The position numbers and the translations under genes were made by a program. Below are positions 44,518 to 52,307 of a stretch of 64,000 nucleotides of DNA, one piece after another. The first letter of the stretch is position 1. The number at the start of each line of letters is the position of its first letter. This DNA comes from Nocardioides lianchengensis (GTDB lineage: Bacteria; Actinomycetota; Actinomycetes; Propionibacteriales; Nocardioidaceae), in the NCBI RefSeq assembly GCF_900101465.1, contig NZ_FMZM01000010.1:62001-126000 (forward strand), written 5' to 3'. The notes beneath the pieces were generated by a model. It had not been told where the DNA came from and ran no database searches. It saw only the letters and a program-made list of their open reading frames with translations.

Positions 44518-47001
44518 TCAGACGACCACGTTGACCAGCTTGGGGGCGCGGACGACGACCTTGCGGACGGGGCGACCGTCGATCGCGGCCACGACGCCCG
44601 GGTCGGCCAGGGCCAGGGCCTCCAGGTCGGCCTCGGTGATGTCGGGAGACACCTCCAGGCGGGCCTTGACCTTGCCCTGGATCTGCACGATCGCGGTCAC
44701 CGAGTCCTCGACCAGCAGCGCCGGGTCGACGACCGGCCAGTCGGCGCGGGCGACGGTGGGCCGGTGGCCCAGGCGCTCCCACATCTCCTCCGCCGTGTAC
44801 GGCGCCACCAGCGACAGCACGATCGCCACCGCCTCGGCGGCCTCGCGGACCGCCGGGTCGGCGGGGCCGCAGCCGGAGTCGATGGCCTTGCGGGTCGCGT
44901 TGACCAGCTCCATGACGCGCGCGATCACCACGTTGAAGCGGTACGACTCGACCAGCACCTCGGCCTCGTGGACGGTGCGGTGGGTGAGCTGGCGCAGCGC
45001 CCGGTCACCGGTGGTGACGTCCGCGCCGGGCTCGGAGGTCACGTCGTTGGCCAGCCGCCAGGCGCGCTGCAGGAAGCGCAGCGAGCCGGCCGGCGACACG
45101 TCGGCCCAGTCGATGTTGTCCTCGGGCGGGCTCGCGAAGACCAGAGTCAGCCGGACGGCGTCGACGCCGAACTCGTCGAGCTGGTCGCCCAGGCTGATGC
45201 CGTTGCCCAGCGACTTGCTCATCTTGCGGCCGTTGTTGATGACCTTGCCCTGCGACAGGTACGCCGAGAACGGCTCGTCCCAGTCGATCAGCCCGATGTC
45301 GCGCAGCACCTTGGTGAAGAAGCGCGCGTACAGCAGGTGCAGCACGGCGTGCTCGTCGCCGCCGATGTACAGGTCGACCGGGCCCCACGCGTTGGCCAGC
45401 GCGGTGTCGAACGCCTGGGTGTCGTCGTGCGGCGACAGGTAGCGGAAGAAGTACCAGGACGAGTCGACGAAGGTGTCCATCGTGTCCGTGTCGCGCCGCG
45501 CCGGGCCGCCGCACGACGGGCAGTCGACCTCGACCCACTCGGTGGCCGCCCCCAAGGGCGACGTGCCCTTGGGCTTCAGGTCGGCGCCGCGCAGCTCGGG
45601 CAGCTCGACCGGCAGCTGGTCCTCCGGGACCGGGACCTCGCCGCACGCCTCGCAGTGGATGATCGGGATCGGGCAGCCCCAGTAGCGCTGGCGGCTCAGC
45701 AGCCAGTCGCGCAGCCGGAAGTTGACCGTGCCCTCCCCCGTGCCGGCGGCCTGCAGCTGCTCGATGGTGGTCCGGATGCCGGTCGCCTTGTCGGCGATCC
45801 CGTCCAGGGCGCCGGAGTTGACGTAGGTGCCGTCCCCCGTGGTGGCGACGTACGACGACGCCGGGTCCTCCTCGCCGGTGTCGACGACCATCCGCACGGG
45901 CAGGTCGAACTTCCGGGCGAAGTCCAGGTCGCGCTGGTCGTGCGCGGGCACCGCCATGATCGCGCCGGTGCCGTAGTCGGCCAGCACGTAGTCGGCGGCC
46001 CACACGGGGATCCGCTCGCCGTTGACCGGGTTCGTGGCGTGCACGCCCAGGAAGACGCCGGTCTTGGGGCGATCGGTGGCCAGCCGGTCGATGTCGGAGG
46101 CCTTGCGGATCTCCTCGACGTACGCCTCGTACGCCGGGCGCTGCTCGTCGGTGACGACCTCGGCGGCCAGCCCGGCGTCGGCCGCGACGACCATGAACGT
46201 CGCGCCGTGCAGCGTGTCCGGGCGGGTCGTGTAGACGGTGACCGGTTCGTCGCGGCCATCCAGGACGAAGTCGACGTGGGCGCCCTCGGAACGGCCGATC
46301 CAGTTGCGCTGGGCGTTGACGACCTTGCCGATCCAGGTGTCCTGCAGCGCGTCCAGACCGTCGTACAGCTCCTGGGCGTAGTCGGTGGTCTTGAAGTACC
46401 ACTGGGTCAGCTCGCGCTTGGTGACCTCGGCGCCGCAGCGCTCGCAGGTGCCGTCGGCCAGCACCTGCTCGTTGGCCAGCACGGTCTGGTCCTGCGGGCA
46501 CCAGTTGACCGGGGAGTTCTTGCGGTAGGCCAGGCCCCGCTCGCGGATCTTCAGGAACAGCCACTGGGTCCAGCGGTAGTACTCCGGGTCGGAGGTGTGC
46601 AGCCGGCGCGACCAGTCGAAGCTGGTGGCGTAGCGCTGCATGGAGTGCAGCTGGGTCTCGATGTTGGCGTAGGTGTAGGTCGCCGGGTGCTCGTCGTTGC
46701 GGATCGCGGCGTTCTCGGCCGGCAGCCCGAACGAGTCCCAGCCCATCGGGTTGAGCACCTCGAAGCCGCGGAACCACCAGTAGCGCGCGATGACGTCGTG
46801 GATCGCGAACACCTCGGCGTGACCCATGTGCAGGTCACCCGAGGGGTAGGGGAACATCGTCAGCGCGTACTTCTTCTCGCGCGGCGAGTCGTCGTCGGCG
46901 CGGAACGGCTGCAGCTGGTCCCAGACCGGCAGCCACTTGTCCTGCACGGCCTGCACGTCGTACGTCTCGGCGCCGGTCTCGGTGGTCTGCTGCTCGCTCA
47001 T
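44518..47001 (-). CDS. leuS: Leucyl-tRNA synthetase
   Basis: LeuRS charges tRNA-Leu with leucine. The 827-residue class I enzyme has the HIGH-type motif [14 protein letters not shown] (about residue 46), a CP1 editing domain with [12 protein letters not shown] (about 255), four-Cys zinc sites ([16 protein letters not shown] and CEACGEV..CPSCGG), the KMSKS motif [10 protein letters not shown] (about 590), and an anticodon-binding and C-terminal domain. The ATG at 47001 ([12 protein letters not shown]) is chosen because GAACGAG lies upstream and the preceding codons fall in the leader. Expression appears to be controlled by an upstream leucine attenuator. Confidence 0.96.
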   Translation of the reverse strand: MSEQQTTETGAETYDVQAVQDKWLPVWDQLQPFRADDDSPREKKYALTMFPYPSGDLHMGHAEVFAIHDVIARYWWFRGFEVLNPMGWDSFGLPAENAAIRNDEHPATYTYANIETQLHSMQRYATSFDWSRRLHTSDPEYYRWTQWLFLKIRERGLAYRKNSPVNWCPQDQTVLANEQVLADGTCERCGAEVTKRELTQWYFKTTDYAQELYDGLDALQDTWIGKVVNAQRNWIGRSEGAHVDFVLDGRDEPVTVYTTRPDTLHGATFMVVAADAGLAAEVVTDEQRPAYEAYVEEIRKASDIDRLATDRPKTGVFLGVHATNPVNGERIPVWAADYVLADYGTGAIMAVPAHDQRDLDFARKFDLPVRMVVDTGEEDPASSYVATTGDGTYVNSGALDGIADKATGIRTTIEQLQAAGTGEGTVNFRLRDWLLSRQRYWGCPIPIIHCEACGEVPVPEDQLPVELPELRGADLKPKGTSPLGAATEWVEVDCPSCGGPARRDTDTMDTFVDSSWYFFRYLSPHDDTQAFDTALANAWGPVDLYIGGDEHAVLHLLYARFFTKVLRDIGLIDWDEPFSAYLSQGKVINNGRKMSKSLGNGISLGDQLDEFGVDAVRLTLVFASPPEDNIDWADVSPAGSLRFLQRAWRLANDVTSEPGADVTTGDRALRQLTHRTVHEAEVLVESYRFNVVIARVMELVNATRKAIDSGCGPADPAVREAAEAVAIVLSLVAPYTAEEMWERLGHRPTVARADWPVVDPALLVEDSVTAIVQIQGKVKARLEVSPDITEADLEALALADPGVVAAIDGRPVRKVVVRAPKLVNVVV

Positions 47002-47043
47002 CTCGTTCTCTCTCGCGCTCTCTCGTCTGGCTGCTCCGGGCAC

Positions 47044-47068
47044 AAAAAAACCCCTCGGACACGAGGGG
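47044..47068 (-). terminator. Attenuator terminator in the leuS leader
   Basis: Read on the minus strand, CCCCTCG, a TGTC loop, CGAGGGG and then seven T residues form a textbook intrinsic terminator 43 nt upstream of the leuS start. A second stem, GCCGCGTCG/CGACGCGGC (47071-47100), lies between it and the leader peptide. Confidence 0.85.
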
Positions 47069-47099
47069 CGGCCGCGTCGGGTGGTGCTCGTCGACGCGG

Positions 47100-47126
47100 C
47101 TAGGTAAGGAGCAGGGTCCTGCGCAT
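47100..47126 (-). CDS. Putative leucine leader peptide (MRRTLLLT)
   Basis: The eight-codon frame ATG CGC AGG ACC CTG CTC CTT ACC TAG encodes MRRTLLLT, with three successive leucine codons. A TAGAGT -10 element (47134-47139) lies exactly 7 nt before the ATG, so the transcript should be leaderless and start at this codon. The stop codon abuts a 9-bp stem, followed by the intrinsic terminator and leuS. This is the expected layout of ribosome-mediated attenuation: stalling at Leu codons when charged tRNA-Leu is low would change folding and allow read-through. A weak alternative pairing (ACGAG at 47088-47092 with CTCGT in the terminator) could serve as antiterminator. Confidence 0.72.
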   Translation of the reverse strand: MRRTLLLT

Positions 47127-47133
47127 GCCGACC

Positions 47134-47139
47134 ACTCTA
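47134..47139 (-). promoter_or_regulatory. Candidate -10 element (TAGAGT) of the leuS leader
   Basis: TAGAGT followed by seven bases and ATG on the minus strand fits the TANNNT-N6/7 leaderless promoter pattern and puts the transcription start at the leader peptide ATG. Confidence 0.6.
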
Positions 47140-47147
47140 CCGGAGGG

Positions 47148-47789
47148 TCAGGACGCGGCGGAGTCGACGACCCGGGCCCCGAGCAGCAGCGGCATCAGGG
47201 CGCGCACCTGACCGGTGATCCGGTCGAGAGCAGCGGCCTCGCCACCCGCCAGCGCGAGCAGTGCCTGCTGGAAGACCCCGTCGAGGACGCCGTACGCCGT
47301 GTCGCTGGTCGCCACGACCTCGCGCCCGGCGAGCTCCGCGTAGCGGGTCACGACGCGCCAGATCATCTCCTCCAGGGTCCGGTCGATCATCGTGACCGCC
47401 TCACGGAGCTGCTCCTCGAACATGCTCTGGGCGCGGAGGTCGTACCAGAGGCGGTGCATCGGGGCCTCCTCGTGCAGCGTCTCGACCAGCTTGGCCGCGA
47501 ACGCGTCGAGCAGCCCGTCGGCGGTCGTCGACTCGGAGACGACCGCGTCGTAGCGGGTCACGCAGCGGGCCTTGTAGTAGCGCACGCAGTAGACGATCAG
47601 CTCGATCTTGTCGCGGAAGTAGTAGTGCACGACGCCATGGCTGAACTCGGAGTTGGTGGCGATCTCGCGCAGGCTCGCCCGCGCGTAGCCGAGCTCGCCG
47701 AGCGTCTTCAGCGCCGACTCGGCGAGCTGGTTGCGGCGGGCGTCGACCTTGTCGGCGGCCCGGGTGGTGAGCGCGGTCATCGGTCGCAT
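47148..47789 (-). CDS. TetR-family transcriptional regulator
   Basis: The 213-residue protein has the TetR helix-turn-helix (LGYARASLREIATNSEFSHGVVHYYFRDKIEL, residues about 30-60, quoted in part by its key SLREIA and VVHYYF motifs) and a divergent ligand-binding domain with an FQQALLALAGG helix. It is divergent from the SDR gene across a 116-nt region holding a double palindromic operator, so it probably represses itself and the downstream catabolic operon, with a lipid-type or acyl-CoA ligand. The start at 47789 (MRPMTAL) has AGGAAG seven nt upstream; 47780 is an alternative. Confidence 0.87.
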   Translation of the reverse strand: MRPMTALTTRAADKVDARRNQLAESALKTLGELGYARASLREIATNSEFSHGVVHYYFRDKIELIVYCVRYYKARCVTRYDAVVSESTTADGLLDAFAAKLVETLHEEAPMHRLWYDLRAQSMFEEQLREAVTMIDRTLEEMIWRVVTRYAELAGREVVATSDTAYGVLDGVFQQALLALAGGEAAALDRITGQVRALMPLLLGARVVDSAAS

Positions 47790-47808
47790 CCTAGGACTTC
47801 CTGATTTT

Positions 47809-47848
47809 CTTGACAATTGTCCAGAGAAATCTTGACAGTCGTCAAGAT
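47809..47848. promoter_or_regulatory. Double palindromic operator and promoter between TetR and SDR genes
   Basis: Two copies of CTTGAC-N4-GTCAAG occur with centres 22 bp apart: 47809-47824 has one mismatch (GTCCAG), and 47829-47848 is a perfect 8-4-8 palindrome (ATCTTGAC-AGTC-GTCAAGAT). The second contains TTGACA, which with TAGGTT at 47854-47859 (16-nt spacing) forms a promoter toward the SDR gene, so a TetR dimer pair bound here would block it. Confidence 0.78.
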
Positions 47849-47905
47849 CCTCGTAGGTTGTGAGCGGCACCACATCCACCGTTTTCCGCTGACGAAGGAG
47901 TCACG

Positions 47906-48700
47906 ATGACCGTTCTCGACCTGACCGGCCGCAAGGCACTGGTGACGGGAGGCGCCCAGGGCCTGGGCGAGGGCATGTCCCGGGCGCTGGCCGCGGCCGG
48001 CGCGCACGTGGTCGTCGCCGACCTGCAGGACGACCTCGGCGCCCAGGTCGCGGAGTCCCTGGGCGAGGGCCACGGCTTCGTGCACCTCGACGTGACCGAC
48101 GACGCCAGCTGGGAGTCGGCGGTCGCCGAGGCCACGGCGCTGCTCGGCGGGCTCGACATCGTCGTGAACAACGCCGGCATCGAGATCACCAGCCTGATCG
48201 TCGACCTCGACCCCGACCAGGTGCGCAAGCAGCTCGACGTCAACCTGCTCGGCACCTCGCTCGGCATCAAGCACGCCTTCCGCACCATGCGACCCGGCGG
48301 CGCCGCGGGCCAGGGCGGCGCGGTCATCAACGTCGCCTCGGTCGCCGCGACCATCGCGTTCCCCGGCATCGCCGTCTACTCCGCCACCAAGTCCGGCGTC
48401 GACCGGCTGACCCGGGTGGCGGCCATGGAGTCGGGCAAGCTCGGCTACGGCGTACGCGTCAACTGCATCTACCCCGGCCTGGTGCCCACCGCCATGGGGG
48501 CCGGCCTGGCCAACGACGTCGCCGGGCTCGGCCTCTTCAGCTCCCCCGAGGAGGCCGTCGGCGCCGTCATCGAGCTGACTCCGTCGGGCCGCCTCGGCGA
48601 GGTCGCCGACATGGCCGACGCCGTGGTCTTCCTGGCCTCCGACGCTGCGCGCTTCGTCAACGGGGCCGGCCTGCCCGTCGACGGCGGAATGGGGATGTGA
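47906..48700 (+). CDS. Short-chain dehydrogenase/reductase (hydroxysteroid/3-oxoacyl type)
   Basis: The 264-residue classical SDR has the NAD(P) motif TGGAQGLGEG (about residue 15), Asp in VVADLQDD pointing to NAD preference, NNAG (about 90), the catalytic Ser in NVASVAA and Tyr/Lys in YSATKSG (about 155). Such enzymes oxidise hydroxyl groups of steroids, fatty acyl chains or alcohols. It is the first gene of a four-gene operon controlled by the divergent TetR. The ATG at 47906 has a GAAGGAG ribosome site. Confidence 0.88.
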   Translation: MTVLDLTGRKALVTGGAQGLGEGMSRALAAAGAHVVVADLQDDLGAQVAESLGEGHGFVHLDVTDDASWESAVAEATALLGGLDIVVNNAGIEITSLIVDLDPDQVRKQLDVNLLGTSLGIKHAFRTMRPGGAAGQGGAVINVASVAATIAFPGIAVYSATKSGVDRLTRVAAMESGKLGYGVRVNCIYPGLVPTAMGAGLANDVAGLGLFSSPEEAVGAVIELTPSGRLGEVADMADAVVFLASDAARFVNGAGLPVDGGMGM

Positions 48701-48701
48701 G

Positions 48702-49832
48702 ATGAGCACCGACAAGCAGGTCGTCGTCTACGGCGCCTCCGGCTACACCGGCCGGCTCATCTGCGAGTACCTCCGCGAGTACGGCGTCCCCTTCGTCGCG
48801 GCCGGCCGCGACGAGGACCGGCTCCAGGCGTCCATGGACAAGCACGTCCCCGGCATCGAGACCGCGTCGTACGACGTCGTGCAGGTCATCCACGACGTGG
48901 ACTCGCTGACCGAGCTGTTCAGCGGCGCGTCCGTCGTCCTGAACACGGTCGGCCCGTTCAGCAAGTGGGGACCGGAGGTCGTCGAGGCGTGCCTCGCCGC
49001 GGGCGCGCACTACACCGACACCACGGGCGAGCAGGACTGGCTGATCACCTGCGACGAGCAGTACGGCGCCGACTTCGCCGCCGCCGGACTGCTGCTCTCC
49101 CCCGGCCTGGCGCAGATGTACACGACCGGGGAGATCGCCGCCGAGATCGCCCTGGAGACCCCCGGGCTCGACACCCTCGACATCGCGGTGTTCTGGGGCG
49201 GCAGCCCGACGATCGCCTCGACCCAGACGATCCTGTTCAACGCGGCCCTGTCCGGGGCGCACTACCTGGAGCAGAACGCCTACGTGCCGTTCGACCCGGA
49301 GGGCGGGCACACCGAGCTGGTGCTGCCCGGGCAGCACGAGGTGGCACTCGCCCTGCCGTGGGGTGGCACGTCCCACCCGGTCTGGTACCGCCGGGACCCG
49401 CGGGTCGCCAACGTCAAGGCGCTGGGCGGGGTGTTCAACAAGCAGCTGATGCTGGCCGTCCCGCAGATCGTGGCCGGGGCCGTCGAGGCGACCAAGGACA
49501 TGAACCCCGACGACAAGTACGCCGCGCTGGTGGCCACCGCCTCGCAGGTGATGAGCGAGATGCCGCCGCGCGAGAACCCGCGGCTGAACAAGTCGCTGGA
49601 CTCGGTGCACGCGTCCGGCCCGCTCGGGCGTGCGCACTGCGTGATCCACGGCAACCAGAACTACAAGCAGACCGGGCTGATGCAGGCGTACGCGGCGTAC
49701 TCCCTGCTCCAGCAGCCGCCCCGACGGGTCGGCTTCGCGTCGGGCTGCCAGGCCTTCGGCCACCGCGAGCTGCTCGGCGTGCTGCGCTCGTTCGGGCTCG
49801 TGCAGGCCCCCGTCCTGACCGTCGAGGGCTGA
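48702..49832 (+). CDS. Saccharopine dehydrogenase-like NAD(P)-binding protein (DUF5938 type)
   Basis: The 376-residue protein begins KQVVVYGASGYTGRLICEYL, a Rossmann fold of the saccharopine dehydrogenase/trans-acting enoyl reductase group, and continues with VVLNTVGPFSKWGPEVVEAC and AGAHYTDTTGEQDW. Relatives reduce or isomerise lipid substrates; the role here may be a reduction step in the degradation of a cyclic or branched lipid. Its ATG is 1 nt after the SDR stop. The specific reaction is unknown. Confidence 0.83.
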   Translation: MSTDKQVVVYGASGYTGRLICEYLREYGVPFVAAGRDEDRLQASMDKHVPGIETASYDVVQVIHDVDSLTELFSGASVVLNTVGPFSKWGPEVVEACLAAGAHYTDTTGEQDWLITCDEQYGADFAAAGLLLSPGLAQMYTTGEIAAEIALETPGLDTLDIAVFWGGSPTIASTQTILFNAALSGAHYLEQNAYVPFDPEGGHTELVLPGQHEVALALPWGGTSHPVWYRRDPRVANVKALGGVFNKQLMLAVPQIVAGAVEATKDMNPDDKYAALVATASQVMSEMPPRENPRLNKSLDSVHASGPLGRAHCVIHGNQNYKQTGLMQAYAAYSLLQQPPRRVGFASGCQAFGHRELLGVLRSFGLVQAPVLTVEG

Positions 49833-49836
49833 CGTC

Positions 49837-51354
49837 GTGCGGCTCGTCGACTACCTCGACAAGGGCTGGTCGATCGGGCCGGACGCGCCCTGCCTCACGA
49901 CCGACGGCACCACCAGCTCGTACGCCGAGGTGCGGGAGCTGAGCTTCCGCATCTCGGCGGGCCTGGTCGGCCAGGGCGTCCGGCCCGGCGACGCGGTCGC
50001 GATCCTGTCGGCCAACGACCCGCTGGCCTTCACCACGGTCCTCGGGATCAGCCGGGCCGGCGCGGTCTGGTGCCCGATCAACCCCCGCAACGAGGCGTCC
50101 GAGAACCGTGACCTGCTCGCCCTCTTCGGCTGCGGGGCGCTGGTCTTCCAGGCGTCGTTCGCTCCCCTGGTCGACCAGATCCGCGGCGAGCTGCCCGAGC
50201 TGACGACCCTGGTCTGCCTGGACGGCGACGTGGAGTGGGCGCTGGACTGGGAGTCGTTCCTGGACGCCGAGCACCGGGAGGTCACCCCGGTCGACGACGT
50301 CGCCATGATCGTCGGCACCGGCGGCACCACGGGCACCCCGAAGGGCGTGCTGCTCACTGGCACCAACCTCGAGACGATGACCGCGATCACGCTCATGAGC
50401 TACCCGTGGGAGGGCCGGCCGGTCTACCTCGCGCTGGCCCCCCTGACCCACGCCGCCGGCGTCCTGTGCTTCCCGGTCCTCGCGAAGGGCGGCGAGATCG
50501 TCGTGATGCGGCAGCCGGACGTCGGGGACTTCCTCGAGCACCTCGAGCGCCACCGCGTCACCCACACGTTCCTTCCGCCGACGCTCATCTACATGGTGCT
50601 GGCCCACGAGGCGCTGGAGCGCACGGACCTCACCTCGCTCCAGTGCTTCTGGTACGGCGCCGCACCGATGTCGGCCGCCCGCCTCGAGGAGGCCCTGATG
50701 AGGATCGGCCCGGTGATGGCGCAGCTGTTCGGCCAGACCGAGGCGCCGATGATGATCTCGACGATGGCCCCCCGCGACCACTTCCGCGCCGACGGCACGG
50801 TCGCCCGCGAACGGCTGTCATCAGCGGGGCGTCCGGCTCCGCTGGTGACGGTCTCCATCATGGGCGAGGAGGGTCGCCTGCTGCCGCCGGGCGAGCGCGG
50901 CGAGATCGTCGTGCGCAGCTCGCTGGTGATGGCCGGCTACCTCCGCGATCCCGAGGCCACCGCCGAGGCGTCGGCGTACGGCTGGCACCACACCGGCGAC
51001 ATCGGCTACCTCGACGAGGACCAGTACCTGTTCATCGTCGACCGGGCCAAGGACATGGTCATCACCGGCGGCTTCAACGTCTACTCCTCCGAGGTCGAGC
51101 AGGCGGTGATGCAGCACCCGGCGGTGCAGGACTGTGCGGTGGTCGGCCTGCCCGACGAGAAGTGGGGCGAGCGGCTCACGGTGGTGGTCCAACTGCGCCC
51201 CGGCCAGGACCTCGACCCGGCCGACCTGACCGCGTCGGTCAAGCAGCGGCTCGGCAGCGTGAAGACCCCGAAGCAGGTCGAGGTGTGGGACGACCTGCCC
51301 CGCTCCAAGGTCGGCAAGGTGCTGAAGTCGGAGATCAGGAGCGCCCTACAGTGA
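49837..51354 (+). CDS. AMP-dependent acyl-CoA synthetase
   Basis: The 505-residue enzyme activates a carboxylic acid as acyl-CoA. It has the P-loop MIVGTGGTTGTPKGVLL (about residue 165), LFGQTEAPM (about 295), YGWHHTGDIGYLD (about 385) and the catalytic lysine region LPRSKVGKVLKSEIR at the end. The P-loop Gly-rich segment and motif order are intact. The start is GTG at 49837, 4 nt after the preceding gene. Placement in an operon with two dehydrogenases suggests a degradation pathway that starts from, or ends in, a carboxylate. Confidence 0.9.
   Translation: MRLVDYLDKGWSIGPDAPCLTTDGTTSSYAEVRELSFRISAGLVGQGVRPGDAVAILSANDPLAFTTVLGISRAGAVWCPINPRNEASENRDLLALFGCGALVFQASFAPLVDQIRGELPELTTLVCLDGDVEWALDWESFLDAEHREVTPVDDVAMIVGTGGTTGTPKGVLLTGTNLETMTAITLMSYPWEGRPVYLALAPLTHAAGVLCFPVLAKGGEIVVMRQPDVGDFLEHLERHRVTHTFLPPTLIYMVLAHEALERTDLTSLQCFWYGAAPMSAARLEEALMRIGPVMAQLFGQTEAPMMISTMAPRDHFRADGTVARERLSSAGRPAPLVTVSIMGEEGRLLPPGERGEIVVRSSLVMAGYLRDPEATAEASAYGWHHTGDIGYLDEDQYLFIVDRAKDMVITGGFNVYSSEVEQAVMQHPAVQDCAVVGLPDEKWGERLTVVVQLRPGQDLDPADLTASVKQRLGSVKTPKQVEVWDDLPRSKVGKVLKSEIRSALQ
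51347..51352 (+). promoter_or_regulatory. Candidate internal -10 element (TACAGT) overlapping a stop codon
   Basis: TACAGT overlaps the last codon and stop of the acyl-CoA synthetase and lies 6 nt before the ATG at 51359, so the last gene of the operon may also be transcribed as a leaderless mRNA. Confidence 0.42.
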
Positions 51355-51358
51355 CCGC

Positions 51359-52120
51359 ATGACCGTTCCCGACATGTTCCGACTCGACGGCAAGGTCGTC
51401 GTGGTCACCGGTGCCTCCAGCGGCCTGGGGGTCGCCTTCGCCCAGGGCTTCGCCGAGGCGGGCGCCGACGTCGTGCTCGGCGCCCGCCGGGTCGACCGGC
51501 TCGCCGACACCGCCGCCCTGGTCGAGGCGACCGGCCGGAAGGCCCTGGCGGTGGAGACCGACGTCGCCGACCCGGAGGCCTGCACGAACATCGTCGCCCT
51601 GGCCGTCGAGGAGTTCGGCCACGTCGACGTGCTGGTCAACAACGCCGGCGTCGGCACGGCGGTCCCCGCCACCCGCGAGACGCCCGAGCAGTTCCGCGGC
51701 GTCATCGACGTCAACCTCAACGGGTGCTACTGGATGGCTCAGGCCTGCGGCCGGGTGATGCAGCCGGGCTCCAGCATCATCAACATCTCCTCGGTCCTGG
51801 GCCTGACGACCGCCGGCCTGCCGCAGGCGGCGTACGCCGCGTCCAAGGCGGGCCTGATCGGTCTGACCCGGGACCTGGCCCAGCAGTGGACCGGACGCAA
51901 GGGCATCCGGGTCAACGCGATCGCGCCCGGCTTCTTCACCTCCGAGATGACCGACCAGTACCCGCCCGGCTACCTGGAGTCGCAGAACCAGCGCAACCCC
52001 AGCGGCCGCAAGGGCGACCCGCGCGAGCTGGCGGCGACCGCGGTCTTCCTCGCCTCGGAGGCCGGCGGCTACATCACCGGCCAGACCCTCGCCGTCGACG
52101 GCGGCATGACCATCGCATAG
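51359..52120 (+). CDS. Short-chain dehydrogenase/reductase (gluconate 5-dehydrogenase / FabG-like)
   Basis: The 253-residue SDR has TGASSGLGVA (about residue 18), LGARRVDR (Arg at the NADP-type position), NNAG (about 93), the Ser of NISSVLG and YAASKAG (about 158), and ends with ITGQTLAVDGGMTIA, a complete C-terminus. It is the fourth gene of the TetR-linked operon. It is followed immediately by a carbonic anhydrase remnant and a perfect palindrome. Confidence 0.88.
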   Translation: MTVPDMFRLDGKVVVVTGASSGLGVAFAQGFAEAGADVVLGARRVDRLADTAALVEATGRKALAVETDVADPEACTNIVALAVEEFGHVDVLVNNAGVGTAVPATRETPEQFRGVIDVNLNGCYWMAQACGRVMQPGSSIINISSVLGLTTAGLPQAAYAASKAGLIGLTRDLAQQWTGRKGIRVNAIAPGFFTSEMTDQYPPGYLESQNQRNPSGRKGDPRELAATAVFLASEAGGYITGQTLAVDGGMTIA

Positions 52121-52180
52121 GTCCTCGGGACCGAGGAGGTCATCCTCGTCCACCACACCCACTGCGGGATCGGACGATCG
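52121..52180 (+). pseudogene. Remnant of a beta-carbonic anhydrase gene
   Basis: Directly after the SDR stop codon, the frame from 52121 reads VLGTEEVILVHHTHCGIGR. This closely matches the beta-carbonic anhydrase segment LGTREIVLVHHTDCGM, which includes the zinc-binding H-x2-C. Nothing before it or after it continues the enzyme: the SDR is complete upstream and the sequence becomes unrelated by about 52185. It is best seen as a deletion scar that kept about 19 codons. Confidence 0.6.
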
Positions 52181-52213
52181 ACCACCGCGTCGACCGCTAT
52201 CCGGACGCCCCGA

Positions 52214-52289
52214 AGCTGTAACGCGATGTTCGCCGCACTAGGTACGCGCTGCAGCGCGTACCTAGTGCGGCGAACATCGCGTTACAGCT
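52214..52289. terminator. Perfect 76-bp palindrome between convergent genes
   Basis: Bases 52214-52251 and 52252-52289 are exact reverse complements, 38 bp per arm, centred on CTGCAG without any loop bases. It begins AGCTGTAACGCGATG. It lies between the end of the SDR operon and the end of the AraC-type gene, so it can act as a bidirectional terminator. As DNA it could also form a cruciform. Confidence 0.75.
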
Positions 52290-52307
52290 CGGCGGCCGCG
52301 GCCCGGG

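Noticed and set aside
43546..47103. Plus-strand open frame of about 1185 codons opposite degV and leuS
   Set aside because: Antisense shadow of leuS and degV, which show all catalytic motifs on the minus strand.
47002..47147. T-box riboswitch upstream of leuS
   Set aside because: No T-box motif, specifier loop or stem I is visible, and the leader is too short; the Leu leader peptide explains the terminator better.
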